From the NCBI RefSeq assembly GCF_000585415.1, contig NZ_KK073876.1, positions 2,105,810 through 2,169,809 of the forward strand: a stretch of 64,000 nucleotides of DNA, given 5' to 3'. Positions within the stretch are counted from its first letter, which is position 1; the number at the start of each line of letters is the position of its first letter. The position numbers were made by a program, and so were the translations under genes. The notes beneath the pieces are model-generated. The model was not told the DNA's origin. It saw only the letters and a list, made by a program, of their open reading frames with translations, and did not search any database. Origin of the DNA: Sphingomonas jaspsi DSM 18422 (GTDB lineage: Bacteria; Pseudomonadota; Alphaproteobacteria; Sphingomonadales; Sphingomonadaceae). Shown piece after piece: positions 45,458 through 54,518 of this stretch.

Positions 45458-47035
45458 TTACCAGCGATCGCCGCGGTCGAGTTTGTCCAGCTTGCTGTCG
45501 ATATCGGCGAGCGACTGCTCGGCCTTGCGAAGCTCGGCCTTCATCTTTTCCGGGTCGATCGATTCCAGCGCCTCGCGCTTGATCTTTTCGACGTCCATCT
45601 TCTCGATGTCGGCCAGTGAGGCGCGGACCTGCGCCTTGATCTGCTCGGGATCGACCCCGCCCCGGCGCATCTCGGCAGCGTTGGCGTCGATTTCGCGCAA
45701 GGCGGCAGCGACTTCGGCGCGGGCCTTGGCCATTTCCTTTTCGAAGTCGCCGTTGCGGAATTGCTCCATGTCGCGGCGGGCGTTGGCGAGATCGCGTTCC
45801 ATCTGCGCCTGCCCCTGGGCCAGTTCAACGCGAGCCTTGGCGGTTTCCTCCCGGATGCGCTGGCGTTCGGCCGGGCTAAGCTCGGTCCAGCGCTTGGTCT
45901 TGCCGTCGATGCGGACGCTGTCGTTGCCGATGAAGCTGATGTCGGCATGCCCGGCCGTCACACCCGGTGCTTCGGGCGCTTCGGGGGCTGCGGGGGCTTC
46001 CGGCGCCGACGCCAGCGCGGCAGCCGCAATCGGCGCCAACGGGGCGCTCGGCGCCGAAGGGGCGACGGGCGCGGTCGGCGCGCTCGGCGCGGCGACATCG
46101 ACATAGTCGATCGCACGGGTCGCGGTCAGCGGCAGGGCGAGCGCGGCCACGGCGACGATGGCGACGGTCGCGCCGATCCGGCGGGACTTGGGGGTATTGT
46201 TCAACATGGACTTAAGCCTCCTGTGCAGGGTTTTCTTCTGATCGAGCGCGCTGGCCAGCAGCAGCGCCCGCCCCGAAGCGGCCTTGGCGATCGCCCGGCC
46301 ATAGTCGGCACGGTCGCTGGGCATCGCCTTGTCCAGGACCCGGGCATCGCAGGCAGCTTCCTGGTCGAACCGGAACGCTGCGTACGACCACCAGGCAAGT
46401 GGGTTGAACCACTGGAGGCTGAGGAGGACGAAGGCAAAACTGTTTGTGTAAAGGTCGAGATGGCGGTGGTGCGCCAGTTCATGGTCGAGCGCCAGGCAGC
46501 GCTCGCGCTCGTCGAAGCGGCGCTCGAAATCGGCCGGAAGCGCAATGACACGGTCGATCAGGCCGAAGGCAAGCGGGCCGGCAACGGCATGCGTCTTGAC
46601 CAGCCGGATGCTGCCGATCCGCGCTAGCTGCACCGATCCCTTGAGGATGTCGGCGCGTTGGACGCGATATTCGAACAGGCCACGCAGCAGCAGTCCGGCG
46701 GCGATGCCGAGCCAGATCGTCATCAGGATCGTCGGCCATCCACCGAGCGCATCGACCAGCGTGCGTTCGACCGGTGTCACAGCACTCAGCAGTTGCGGTT
46801 CCACCGCCAGCGGGGTCAACAACGGCGTGCTGTCGACGTTGACCGGCTGCAGCGCCGGCACCGTTCGCGTGACCGTTTCGGTGAGGGTCGGCATCAGCGC
46901 GCGGGCCGCAGGAAGCAGCCACAGCGCATAGGCCGCGCGCGAACCGAACTTCTCGCGCACTGGCTGGCGCAGGATCAGCACCAGCAGCATCAGCACGGAG
47001 GTGGCGAACAGCGTATCGACCAGCCAGTCGGTCAT
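45458..47035 (-). CDS. BlaR1/MecR1-type M56 metallopeptidase sensor
   Basis: The 525-residue protein is encoded immediately after the BlaI-type gene (ATGA overlap). It has three or four N-terminal helices and the zinc motif HELAH (His185, Glu186, His189) followed by the second domain with FDQEAACDARVL. A membrane helix (about 285-305) then leads to an Ala/Pro-rich linker (310-355) and a long charged coiled coil to the end (380-525). There is no penicillin-binding sensor domain, so the inducing signal is probably not a beta-lactam. It likely cleaves the BlaI-type repressor when triggered. Confidence 0.9.
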   Translation of the reverse strand: MTDWLVDTLFATSVLMLLVLILRQPVREKFGSRAAYALWLLPAARALMPTLTETVTRTVPALQPVNVDSTPLLTPLAVEPQLLSAVTPVERTLVDALGGWPTILMTIWLGIAAGLLLRGLFEYRVQRADILKGSVQLARIGSIRLVKTHAVAGPLAFGLIDRVIALPADFERRFDERERCLALDHELAHHRHLDLYTNSFAFVLLSLQWFNPLAWWSYAAFRFDQEAACDARVLDKAMPSDRADYGRAIAKAASGRALLLASALDQKKTLHRRLKSMLNNTPKSRRIGATVAIVAVAALALPLTATRAIDYVDVAAPSAPTAPVAPSAPSAPLAPIAAAALASAPEAPAAPEAPEAPGVTAGHADISFIGNDSVRIDGKTKRWTELSPAERQRIREETAKARVELAQGQAQMERDLANARRDMEQFRNGDFEKEMAKARAEVAAALREIDANAAEMRRGGVDPEQIKAQVRASLADIEKMDVEKIKREALESIDPEKMKAELRKAEQSLADIDSKLDKLDRGDRW

Positions 47036-47418
47036 GACTTCAGCTCCTTCAACAGGGCCTCGAGCGCGGCGATGTCGTCGTCATCCAGCGCATCCTCCTG
47101 GGCGAGGTGCGCGACCAGCGGCGATAGACGGCCGCCGAACAACCGTTCGACAAACCGCTTCGATTCCGGCCCAACATAGGCCTCGCGCGGAAAGGCGGCC
47201 GAATAGAGGAAACGGCGACCATCCTCGCGATGCTCAAGCGCTCCCTTGGCTACCAGTCGCGACAGCATTGTCTTGACCGTCGGAAGCGACCAACCGCGCG
47301 CGGCATCGATCCCTTCGGCAATGTCGGTGGCGGTCATCGGCGCGGATGCCGCCCACACCACTTCCATCACGTCCAGTTCGGCGTCGCTGATACGCTTGTC
47401 GAGACTCGGTTTGACCAT
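47032..47418 (-). CDS. BlaI/MecI-family repressor
   Basis: The 128-residue protein has the BlaI winged helix (ISDAELDVMEVVWAASAPMT and the SLPTVKTMLSRLVAKGAL helix) and a C-terminal dimerisation helix region (GGRLSPLVAHLAQED). It would bind operator pairs upstream and be inactivated by its M56 partner. Two such boxes lie at 47435-47465. The start ATG overlaps nothing; the stop overlaps the M56 start. Confidence 0.94.
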   Translation of the reverse strand: MVKPSLDKRISDAELDVMEVVWAASAPMTATDIAEGIDAARGWSLPTVKTMLSRLVAKGALEHREDGRRFLYSAAFPREAYVGPESKRFVERLFGGRLSPLVAHLAQEDALDDDDIAALEALLKELKS

Positions 47419-47434
47419 TGCCTGCCCTTTCGAT

Positions 47435-47465
47435 GACAGGTGTAATCGTTATGACTACAGTTGTA
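47435..47465 (-). promoter_or_regulatory. pair of BlaI-type operator boxes
   Basis: TACA-GT-TGTA (47456-47465) matches the BlaI core TACANNTGTA exactly, and GACA-GG-TGTA (47435-47444) matches with one change. Centres lie 21 bp apart, two helical turns, just upstream of the blaI-type gene, as expected for autoregulation. Confidence 0.75.
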
Positions 47466-47759
47466 AACATCCGTTGGTCGAAAGCGACGAACGGCGGAAA
47501 TTGTGTCGGAAATTTTGACAAGAGAGGGCTACAGGCAGACCCGCCCAGGATTATTTATGGCAGTTTTCTGTCACTAAATCGATTTGGCACGTCCGTTGCA
47601 AAATAGAGTGGGTCCACTTGGTTCCACACCAAATCCAAGGGGCGGCAACAGGCGGTTTTCTGGTCCCCCTGTCGCCGCCCCTTTCGATTTTCCGGCAAAC
47701 GCACATACGAAAAAGGCGGCCCGACCGGACCGCCTCTCACGTCACCGAAAATGGAGTGC
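47466..47759. other. intergenic region with hairpins between blaI-type gene and grxD
   Basis: No gene is evident in this 294-nt stretch. A hairpin at 47637-47688 (AGGGGCGGC...GCCGCCCCT) has T residues on its right side, and the grxD terminator is at 47709-47736. Promoter signals for the blaI-type gene lie at its left edge, beside the operators. Confidence 0.5.
47709..47736 (-). terminator. intrinsic terminator of grxD
   Basis: On the minus strand AGGCGG-t-CC and GG-g-CCGCCT pair across GGTC and lead into TTTTT. It lies about 25 nt after the grxD stop codon. Confidence 0.85.
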
Positions 47760-48068
47760 TTACGCCGCGACCAGCTGTCGCAACTCGCCGCTTTCGAACA
47801 TTTCCATCATGATGTCGCTGCCGCCGACGAATTCGCCCTTCACATAAAGCTGCGGGATCGTCGGCCAGTCGGAATATTCCTTGATGCCCTGGCGGATCTC
47901 CGGGTCCTGCAGCACATCGACCGTTTCATAGGTCGCACCGAGGTGGTCGAGGATCGCCACCGCGCGGCTCGAAAAGCCGCACTGCGGGAACAGCGCGCTG
48001 CCCTTCATGAACAGCACCACGTCATTGTTCTTCACCAGCGCGTCGATGCGCTCATTTGCATTGCTCAT
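47760..48068 (-). CDS. grxD: monothiol glutaredoxin
   Basis: GrxD binds or transfers 2Fe-2S clusters with BolA. The 102-residue protein has the CGFS motif (Cys30), KGSALFPQ before it, and [16 protein letters not shown] later. Its start overlaps the bolA stop as ATGA. The order DUF1476-bolA-grxD is a conserved alphaproteobacterial operon. Confidence 0.96.
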   Translation of the reverse strand: MSNANERIDALVKNNDVVLFMKGSALFPQCGFSSRAVAILDHLGATYETVDVLQDPEIRQGIKEYSDWPTIPQLYVKGEFVGGSDIMMEMFESGELRQLVAA

Positions 48069-48310
48069 TCATGGTCTCCGCTCGGCACTGCCGTTTCCAA
48101 TTGCAGTGCATGAAGTTCGCCCCCCATGCGGCCGCCCAGCGCCTTGTACACCAACTGGTGCTGGCGCACGCGGTTCATCCCGGCGAAAGCAGCGCTGACG
48201 ACACGGGCAGCATAATGGTCGCCGTCCCCGGCCAGGTCGCGAATTTCGACCCGGGCGTCGGGAATGGCGGCGACGATCAGCGCTTCGATGTCCTGTGCCG
48301 CCATCGGCAT
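48065..48310 (-). CDS. BolA-family protein
   Basis: The 81-residue protein is the BolA/YrbA fold, with [21 protein letters not shown] and [13 protein letters not shown]. It starts at ATG 48310, sharing a base with the stop of DUF1476 (TGATG); a second Met two codons later is possible. BolA and GrxD form complexes around a shared iron-sulfur cluster. The conserved Cys/His ligands are limited to His in this form. Confidence 0.93.
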   Translation of the reverse strand: MPMAAQDIEALIVAAIPDARVEIRDLAGDGDHYAARVVSAAFAGMNRVRQHQLVYKALGGRMGGELHALQLETAVPSGDHE

Positions 48311-48636
48311 CAGTTGCTGGCCTCGATGATCTGGCGCCGCGCCTCCACCAGCTTGTGGCCGAGATTCTCGCGGATCGTCGCTTCGTCGGTGTCGACGCCG
48401 GCGCTGGTCAGGTCGCCCAGCACCTTGCGGATGACATCCTCGTCGCCTGCATGTTCGAAATCGGCGCGCACAACGTCCGAGGCATAGGCATTGGCCTCGA
48501 CGTCGCTCAGGCCCATCTTGTCCGCGGCCCAAAGGCCCAACAGCTTGTTGCGGCGGGCGATGATGCGGAACTGCATTTCCTCGTCATGGGCGAACTTGGC
48601 TTCGAAGGCGCGTTCGCGATCGTCGAACTGGGTCAT
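48310..48636 (-). CDS. DUF1476, F1-ATPase zeta-like protein
   Basis: The 108-residue protein matches DUF1476 along its length (FDDRERAFEAKFAHDEEMQF, RRNKLLGLWAADKMGLS, and DVVRADFEHAGDEDVIRKVL). In Paracoccus and relatives this is the zeta subunit that inhibits F1-ATPase hydrolysis; the same role is likely but not shown. It lies first in a three-gene coupled operon with bolA and grxD. Confidence 0.93.
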   Translation of the reverse strand: MTQFDDRERAFEAKFAHDEEMQFRIIARRNKLLGLWAADKMGLSDVEANAYASDVVRADFEHAGDEDVIRKVLGDLTSAGVDTDEATIRENLGHKLVEARRQIIEASN

Positions 48637-48695
48637 CGGTCATCCCTTTGTTTGCGTTTGACCGCCAGATAGGCGCGAGGCCTGCATCACGCAAC

Positions 48696-48731
48696 GAAAA
48701 GCGGGCCCGTGCTGACCACACGGACCCGCAT
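48696..48731 (-). terminator. intrinsic terminator of the L,D-transpeptidase gene
   Basis: GCGGG-t-CCGTG pairs with CACGG-g-CCCGC on the minus strand with one mismatch, followed by TTTTCG. It lies about 25 nt after the stop codon. Confidence 0.7.
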
Positions 48732-48755
48732 TTTTGAAAGGTCATGCCTGCCTTC

Positions 48756-49298
48756 TCAAGCGGCGATCATCACCTGCGACCCGACGTCGGTGATCGAAAA
48801 CAGCTTTTGGGCGAAGGCTACCGGGAGGCGGATACAGCCATGCGACGCCGCATAGCCGGGATTATGACCGGCATGGAGCGCGATGCCATATTCGTCGAGG
48901 CGCTGCATGAACGGCATCGGCGCATTGTCGTACGTGCGGCTGTGGTGCATCCGCTTCTTTTCCAGCACGGGGAAGATGCCGGTCGGGGTAACCTTGCCTT
49001 CCTTGGCGGTCGATACGGCGGCCGCACCGACCAGGGTGCCGCTGCGATACACATAGGCCATCTGGTCGGAGATGCTGACGATCACATTGACGTCGCCGGG
49101 GGTCGAACCCTGGTCGTCCCACAGGAAACGGTTGGGCTTGATTTCAGCGGTCCCGAACTTGACCATCATGTCTTCACGGGCCTGCTGGGCGGCATCGGCG
49201 GCTTGGGCACGGGCTTCGGGCGTTTCGATCGTGGCGGCAGCGACGGTCGGCATCAAGGCACAACACGCCGCAGCCAGCGCGAGGGCTAGCTTGTTCAT
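48756..49298 (-). CDS. L,D-transpeptidase (YkuD domain), exported
   Basis: The 180-residue form starts at ATG 49298 behind AAAGAG; an upstream TTG would add six residues. A signal peptide (about 1-21, cleaved near VAAA-TIE) precedes the YkuD domain, with the catalytic HAGHNPGYAASHGCIRLP near the C-terminus containing the active cysteine. The enzyme cross-links peptidoglycan or anchors proteins to it. Confidence 0.92.
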   Translation of the reverse strand: MNKLALALAAACCALMPTVAAATIETPEARAQAADAAQQAREDMMVKFGTAEIKPNRFLWDDQGSTPGDVNVIVSISDQMAYVYRSGTLVGAAAVSTAKEGKVTPTGIFPVLEKKRMHHSRTYDNAPMPFMQRLDEYGIALHAGHNPGYAASHGCIRLPVAFAQKLFSITDVGSQVMIAA

Positions 49299-49386
49299 TT
49301 TGCGGCTCTTTTTCAAAGTTTTGGTTCGAACGGAAAGCGCTGTGGAAGCAAAGAAGTTCCGTGAATTACGCTACCGTAACGAACGC

Positions 49387-51681
49387 CTATGCCGCGCGCT
49401 CTCCGCAATCGGCCGTTGACGGGGGAACGACTAACGGCGGCACTTTCGACGCAGGAACGGCCTCGCTGAACAGATAGCCCTGACCCAGCCTGCAGCCCAG
49501 CGCCCACAGGAAGTCGCGCTGCGCCCCCGTTTCGATCCCCTCTGCCACCACGTCGATCTTCAGCGCCTGTCCGAGCCCGATCAGCGCGTCGACGATCGCG
49601 CCGTCGCCGGCGTCGATCTGGAGGTCACGGATGAAGGTGCGATCGATCTTGATGATCGCGACCGGGAACTGCTTGAGATGCGACAGCGACGCGAAGCCCG
49701 TCCCGAAATCGTCTAGCGCGAGCAGGATGCCGCGGTTGGCAAGCGTGCGGAAGGTCCGTTCGACATGTTCGGCACCGCGGCCGAGCAACACGCTTTCGGT
49801 AACCTCGACCTGGATCAGCGAGGGATCGATCCGCATCAGGTCAAGCCGCGCCAACAACCGTTCGGCATAATCGCCGCGCCGCAACTCGGCTGCCGACGCA
49901 TTGATCGCGACATGGCCGAAGTCGACGCCCGCACGGCGCCAGCGGACGATATCTTCCAGCACCTGCTCGATCATCTTGTCGCTGATCGCCGAAGCCAGCG
50001 CGCTATCTTCAAAAGCTGCTGCCAGCACGTCCGGGCCGATCGGCTCCCCGTCCGGCGGGCAGATGCGCAAAAGCGCCTCGAAGCCGAGCACGCGGCCGTC
50101 CTCCAGTGACACCTTGGGCTGGTAGAAGGGCCGGATATTGTCCTGGGCCAGTGCCTGGTTAGCGGCCGACATCATCTCGCGCCGGCCGATCAGGCTGTTC
50201 CACATCTTGGGGTGATAGATACGGCAGACGCCCTTGCCGGTCGCCTTGGATTCATACAGAGCAAGGTCGGCATGCTTGAGGATGGTGACCGCGCTATCCT
50301 TGGCCTTGCGGATCGCGCCGCCGATGCTGGCCCGGACCTGGATATTCTGCGACCCGTGAACGCAGGGCATATCGAAGCGGTGCAGCAGGCGGCGGCAAAA
50401 GGCCTCCAGCCGCTGGTCGTCCGAATAATCGGCCAACAACAACGCGAACTCGTCGCCGCCCAGTCGCGCCATGATGTCCTGCGGCCCGATGGCGGAACGG
50501 ACGCGATCGGCAAAAGCGAGCAGCACCGCGTCGCCCGCGTCATGGCCCAGGCTGTCGTTGATCAGCTTGAAATCGTCGACGTCGAGCAACACCAGCGCGA
50601 ATGGGACCGGATCGAGATGTCCGCGCCGGATCCACTCGTCGAGCGACTTCTGGAAAAAGGCACGGTTGGGCAGCCCGGTGAGGCCGTCGTGAAAGGCCAG
50701 TCGCGCGGCCTCCCCTTCGGCCGACGCAAGATCCTGCGCGGTCTGGCGAAGCCGCCGACCGATCACGGTGACGTAGATCGCCAGGATGAGGATCATCAGC
50801 GCGGTGAACGGCCAAAGGCGGCTCAGGATTCGCGTCCCCGGCAGCTCGGGCTTCCAGATGAGATAACCCATCGACGCACCCCATTCGGTGCGCAGCGAAA
50901 TGCTGTGTTCGCCCGGACCCGGATTGTCGGTTTCGGAAAAGCGCGGATCGGCGATCAGCTGGCGGGCGCTGAGCTGGTCGAGGAAATTGCTGTCGAGATA
51001 TCGAATGCTGACCAGGATCGGCCAGCCGCCGCGCGGCTTCACATAGCCTTGGGTCGCAGGCACGATCAGCATCGCGCTGACCGCCGCTGGGCGACCGCCC
51101 ACTTCGACCAGGTGGGAATCATGTTTGGACCGCGACGTGGTCTGGACGGTGCTGCCATGCGCCAATTGGCGACCCGTGCTACGATCGTGGATGCCGACGG
51201 GCTCGACCGTGCGGCCGCGCAGGCTTTCGATCAGGTGGCCGATCTCGCTGTGACGCGCGCCGTATCGGCCCGGGCTGACGACCTGCCCCTTGATATCGGC
51301 GTAGATCGGCTTGTCGTAGCCGTCGAGGATGTAGGTCTCGTCATGGCCGAACAACTGGTTCAGATAGCCGCCGACATTCCATTCGAGCCACTGGACGTCA
51401 GGTTTGACCGCGACCGCCTGCTGCGCGGATTCGTCCCAGACCGCGACCGTTTCCTGCTGCAGCGCCAGTTCGTCGACGCTGCTTTCCATGGCATGTTCGG
51501 CAAGTTGGGCCTGCCGCTCGACCGACACGACGTCGGATTCATGCGCCGCCCACAAGGCGCCGCCCACGGCAAGGCAGATCGTCGCCAGAACCACCGCAAG
51601 GATGGTCTTGCTGATCGAAACATTGATTGTCCGGTCGGCCCCCGACGTATGGGTCGTCGGCCGACGAATATCCCACGCCAT
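49387..51681 (-). CDS. CHASE4-type sensor with GGDEF and EAL domains
   Basis: The 764-residue protein has a membrane helix (about 24-44), a periplasmic CHASE4-like region (55-280), a second helix (about 285-310), a GGDEF domain with RLGGDEFA (about 340-460) and an EAL domain with FEALLRI and the DDFGTG loop (about 500-740). Both motifs are intact, so it may make or degrade cyclic-di-GMP in response to an external signal. The C-terminal tail PASKVPPLVVPPST is low-complexity. Confidence 0.93.
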   Translation of the reverse strand: MAWDIRRPTTHTSGADRTINVSISKTILAVVLATICLAVGGALWAAHESDVVSVERQAQLAEHAMESSVDELALQQETVAVWDESAQQAVAVKPDVQWLEWNVGGYLNQLFGHDETYILDGYDKPIYADIKGQVVSPGRYGARHSEIGHLIESLRGRTVEPVGIHDRSTGRQLAHGSTVQTTSRSKHDSHLVEVGGRPAAVSAMLIVPATQGYVKPRGGWPILVSIRYLDSNFLDQLSARQLIADPRFSETDNPGPGEHSISLRTEWGASMGYLIWKPELPGTRILSRLWPFTALMILILAIYVTVIGRRLRQTAQDLASAEGEAARLAFHDGLTGLPNRAFFQKSLDEWIRRGHLDPVPFALVLLDVDDFKLINDSLGHDAGDAVLLAFADRVRSAIGPQDIMARLGGDEFALLLADYSDDQRLEAFCRRLLHRFDMPCVHGSQNIQVRASIGGAIRKAKDSAVTILKHADLALYESKATGKGVCRIYHPKMWNSLIGRREMMSAANQALAQDNIRPFYQPKVSLEDGRVLGFEALLRICPPDGEPIGPDVLAAAFEDSALASAISDKMIEQVLEDIVRWRRAGVDFGHVAINASAAELRRGDYAERLLARLDLMRIDPSLIQVEVTESVLLGRGAEHVERTFRTLANRGILLALDDFGTGFASLSHLKQFPVAIIKIDRTFIRDLQIDAGDGAIVDALIGLGQALKIDVVAEGIETGAQRDFLWALGCRLGQGYLFSEAVPASKVPPLVVPPSTADCGERAA

Positions 51682-51752
51682 CGGGCGCGATTAACTTACA
51701 AAGCCTAACGTCCGGTAAATTCCGCACCCATTAACGCGTATTAAACGGGCCG

Positions 51753-52751
51753 TTAGTCGAGCGTGATTACCACTTTGCCGATGACGTTACGGTTCGCCAG
51801 CGAAGCGATGCCTTCGCCGCCCTGGGCGAGCGGGTAGCTGGCGCTGATTCGCGGCGCAATCTTGCCCTGCTCCCACAGCCGGAACAGCTCGGCGACATGC
51901 GCGGCATTCGCCTTGGGATCGCGCGCCGCAAAGGCGCCCCAGAAGACCCCGCTAACATCGCAGCTTTTGAGCAGCGTCAGGTTGAGCGGAAGCTTGGGAA
52001 TGCCGGCCGGGAAGCCGACAACCAGATAACGGCCCTCCCACGCGATGGACCGCAGGGCGGGTTCAGCATAGTCGCCGCCAACCGGGTCGTAGATGACGTT
52101 GGCGCCATCGGGCCCGACCGCATCCTTGAACAATTGCGCCAGTGCCTTGCTGCCGTCCTTGTCGAACGGGCCGCGCGGATAGACGACGACATCGTCCGCG
52201 CCCGCCGCCTTGGCCGCTGCAGCCTTTTCCTCGCTCGACACTGCCGCGACCACGCGCGCGCCGCGGGCCTTTCCAAGTTCGACCGCCGCCAGTCCGACGC
52301 CGCCGGCCGCGCCGAGAACGAGCAGCGTATCGCCCTCCTTCAGATGCCCGCGATCGTACAGCGCATGGATCGAAGTGGCATAGGTCAACAGCAGCGCCGC
52401 GCCTTCCTCGAAGCTTCGGCCATCCGGCAGGCGGTAGGCGGTGCGGGCGTTGATGACGACCTTTTCCGCCATGCCGCCCCAGCCCGGCACCGCGATCAGA
52501 CGGTCACCGACGCTCCAGCCTTCGACTCCTTCGCCGACCGCCTCGACCTCGCCTGCGATCTCACCGCCCGGCGCGAACGGGCGTGCCGGCTTGAACTGAT
52601 ATTTGTCCTCGATGATCAGCGTATCGGGAAAATTGACCGCTGCCGCGCGCACGCTAACCAGCAATTCGCCCTTCCCCGCCACCGGATCGGGCAGCTCATC
52701 CAGCGTCAGCGTCTCGGGCCCGCCCGGCGAATGGCTCAAAAGCGCCTTCAC
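51753..52751 (-). CDS. zinc-type NADPH:quinone oxidoreductase
   Basis: The 332-residue protein starts at GTG 52751, whose GTGA overlaps the upstream stop. It is a medium-chain dehydrogenase without catalytic zinc, with the NADP loop GAAGGVGLAAVELGKA and the GGDYAEPALRSI and PGGEIAGEVEAVGEGVE segments. Enzymes of this type reduce quinones or enoyl compounds. It follows the lactonase-like gene, so one operon with the coenzyme A transferase region is possible. Confidence 0.92.
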   Translation of the reverse strand: MKALLSHSPGGPETLTLDELPDPVAGKGELLVSVRAAAVNFPDTLIIEDKYQFKPARPFAPGGEIAGEVEAVGEGVEGWSVGDRLIAVPGWGGMAEKVVINARTAYRLPDGRSFEEGAALLLTYATSIHALYDRGHLKEGDTLLVLGAAGGVGLAAVELGKARGARVVAAVSSEEKAAAAKAAGADDVVVYPRGPFDKDGSKALAQLFKDAVGPDGANVIYDPVGGDYAEPALRSIAWEGRYLVVGFPAGIPKLPLNLTLLKSCDVSGVFWGAFAARDPKANAAHVAELFRLWEQGKIAPRISASYPLAQGGEGIASLANRNVIGKVVITLD

Positions 52752-53590
52752 TTGGCCGCCTTCGGAAAGGCCGGCAGCTTGGCGATGTCGGCCGGTTCGT
52801 GCTGGATGATGACCTTGGCGCCGAGATTTTTGGCCAGCTTTTCGAAGCGGTCCATTGATGCCAGCGTGTCGGCGCGGTCGGTGTTGAACGGCGGGACGCC
52901 TTTTTTCAGCCGCGCCTCGGTCGAATGATAGAGGTCGCCGGTCAGCAGCACCGGACCCGACGCCAGCCGGACCAGCAGCGAAAGATGGTTCGGCGTATGC
53001 CCTGGCGTTCTCAGCACGACGACCCGACCGTCGCCGAATACGTCGAAATCGCTGCCGCCGACCGTCGTGACATTCTTGTCGCCGTTCGACCGCCACGGTC
53101 CGAACGGATCGCCTTCTCCCTTGGTCCCGTCATAATCGCCCTTGCCGACAACCAGCTTCGCGCCGCCGAAATCCGCCGCCTGGCCGGTGTGGTCGCTGTG
53201 CATATGGCTGATCCCGACGACCGAGATGTCGGCCGGCTTCAGCCCGAGCTCCGCAAGCTGCTCGACCACCGTCTTGTCGAGCCCGCCGACGATGGCTCCC
53301 ATGTCCTTTTTCTGACCCTTGAGCGCCGCGGGAAGGCCAGTGTCCCACAACATCGCCTTGTCGCCGTGGCGGATCAGGTAGCAGCTGTCGGTCACCCTGC
53401 GCGGGCCAGGCTTGTAGTCATGCGCGTCGGAGAAGAAGGCGTCGAAGTCCTTGATCAGGATCGAGCCGCAATCGAGCCGGGTGAGGCTGATCGACACCGT
53501 CCCATGGGCCTGGCTGGGTGCGACCGGGGTGTTTTGCGCGGCGGCGGGCAGCGCCAGCGCGCTGGCGGCCAGCAGGACATATTTCAGCAT
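52748..53590 (-). CDS. exported metallo-beta-lactamase-fold (lactonase-like) hydrolase
   Basis: The 280-residue protein starts at ATG 53590 behind GGAGG and has a signal peptide (LLAASALALPAAAQN). The metal site is SHMHSDHTGQ with later ligands in TPGHTPNHLS and LTGDLYH, as in N-acyl-homoserine-lactone lactonases and related hydrolases. Quorum-quenching activity is possible but unproven; many relatives act on other lactones. It overlaps the quinone oxidoreductase gene. Confidence 0.88.
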   Translation of the reverse strand: MLKYVLLAASALALPAAAQNTPVAPSQAHGTVSISLTRLDCGSILIKDFDAFFSDAHDYKPGPRRVTDSCYLIRHGDKAMLWDTGLPAALKGQKKDMGAIVGGLDKTVVEQLAELGLKPADISVVGISHMHSDHTGQAADFGGAKLVVGKGDYDGTKGEGDPFGPWRSNGDKNVTTVGGSDFDVFGDGRVVVLRTPGHTPNHLSLLVRLASGPVLLTGDLYHSTEARLKKGVPPFNTDRADTLASMDRFEKLAKNLGAKVIIQHEPADIAKLPAFPKAAK

Positions 53591-53604
53591 TTCTGACTTC
53601 CTCC

Positions 53605-53886
53605 TCACTCGATCCCACGCGCCTTGGCGTCGGCAACGACGTCCGCTGCCGTCATTCCGGCATAGGCCTCGCGCTTCAGCTTGTCGGGATCCTTGGTCGA
53701 ATAGCGGTTGCCCGGCGGCGACTTGAGCGCAGCATCGAACAGCAGCCGATCGGCGATCGGCAGTTCGCGCCGCGCCTGTTCGGCGCTCCGGGCAAAGGTC
53801 TCACGGCTCGTGCCGTCGAGTACGGTCGGCGCCTCGCTGCACGCGGCAAGCGCCGCAAGTGACAGCAGGGTCGCCAAGCGCATCAT
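53605..53886 (-). CDS. small lipoprotein, DUF6694-like
   Basis: The 93-residue protein has a signal with lipobox LAAC near residue 16 and a helical domain [21 protein letters not shown] typical of short DUF6694-like lipoproteins, ending with [17 protein letters not shown]. The start overlaps the scoB stop as ATGA, coupling the two. Function unknown. Confidence 0.82.
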   Translation of the reverse strand: MMRLATLLSLAALAACSEAPTVLDGTSRETFARSAEQARRELPIADRLLFDAALKSPPGNRYSTKDPDKLKREAYAGMTAADVVADAKARGIE

Positions 53887-54518
53887 TCGGTGTAATGCGC
53901 CGTCGTCTTGGCCCGCACATCCTCGGCGGTGACGCCCGGCGCCAGCTCGATCAGCTTGTACGGTGAGCCATGGTCCGGCCGCTGGAACACCGCCAGATCG
54001 GTAATGATCATGTCGACGACATTCTTGCCGGTCAGCGGCAAGGTGCAGTCGGGGATGAACTTGGGGCTGCCGTCCTTGGCATTATGCTCCATCACGACGA
54101 TGATTTTCTTGACCCCGGCGACCAGGTCCATCGCCCCGCCCATGCCCTTGATCATCTTGCCCGGGATCATCCAGTTGGCGATGTCGCCCTTCTCAGAAAC
54201 TTCCATCGCGCCGAGCACGGTCAGGTCGATATGCCCGCCGCGGATCATCGCGAAGCTGTCGCTACTCGAGAAATAGGACGAGCTGTCGAGTTCGCTGATC
54301 GTCTGCTTGCCGGCGTTGATCAGGTCAGCGTCGACCTCGTCCGGATAGGGAAACGGCCCAATGCCGAGCATCCCGTTTTCGGACTGCAGCGTCACCTCCA
54401 TCCCGTCCGGGATATTGTTGGCCACCAAGGTCGGGATACCGATGCCGAGGTTGACGTAGTAACCGTCACGAAGTTCCTTCGCGGCGCGCGCGGCCATCTG
54501 GTTGCGGTCCCAGGCCAT
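53883..54518 (-). CDS. scoB: 3-oxoacid CoA-transferase subunit B
   Basis: ScoB and ScoA transfer coenzyme A between succinyl-CoA and acetoacetate. The 211-residue protein carries the catalytic glutamate in [12 protein letters not shown] and the [16 protein letters not shown] segment. Start ATG 54518 overlaps the scoA stop by one base (TAATG). The long upstream frame lies inside scoA and is rejected. Confidence 0.95.
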   Translation of the reverse strand: MAWDRNQMAARAAKELRDGYYVNLGIGIPTLVANNIPDGMEVTLQSENGMLGIGPFPYPDEVDADLINAGKQTISELDSSSYFSSSDSFAMIRGGHIDLTVLGAMEVSEKGDIANWMIPGKMIKGMGGAMDLVAGVKKIIVVMEHNAKDGSPKFIPDCTLPLTGKNVVDMIITDLAVFQRPDHGSPYKLIELAPGVTAEDVRAKTTAHYTE

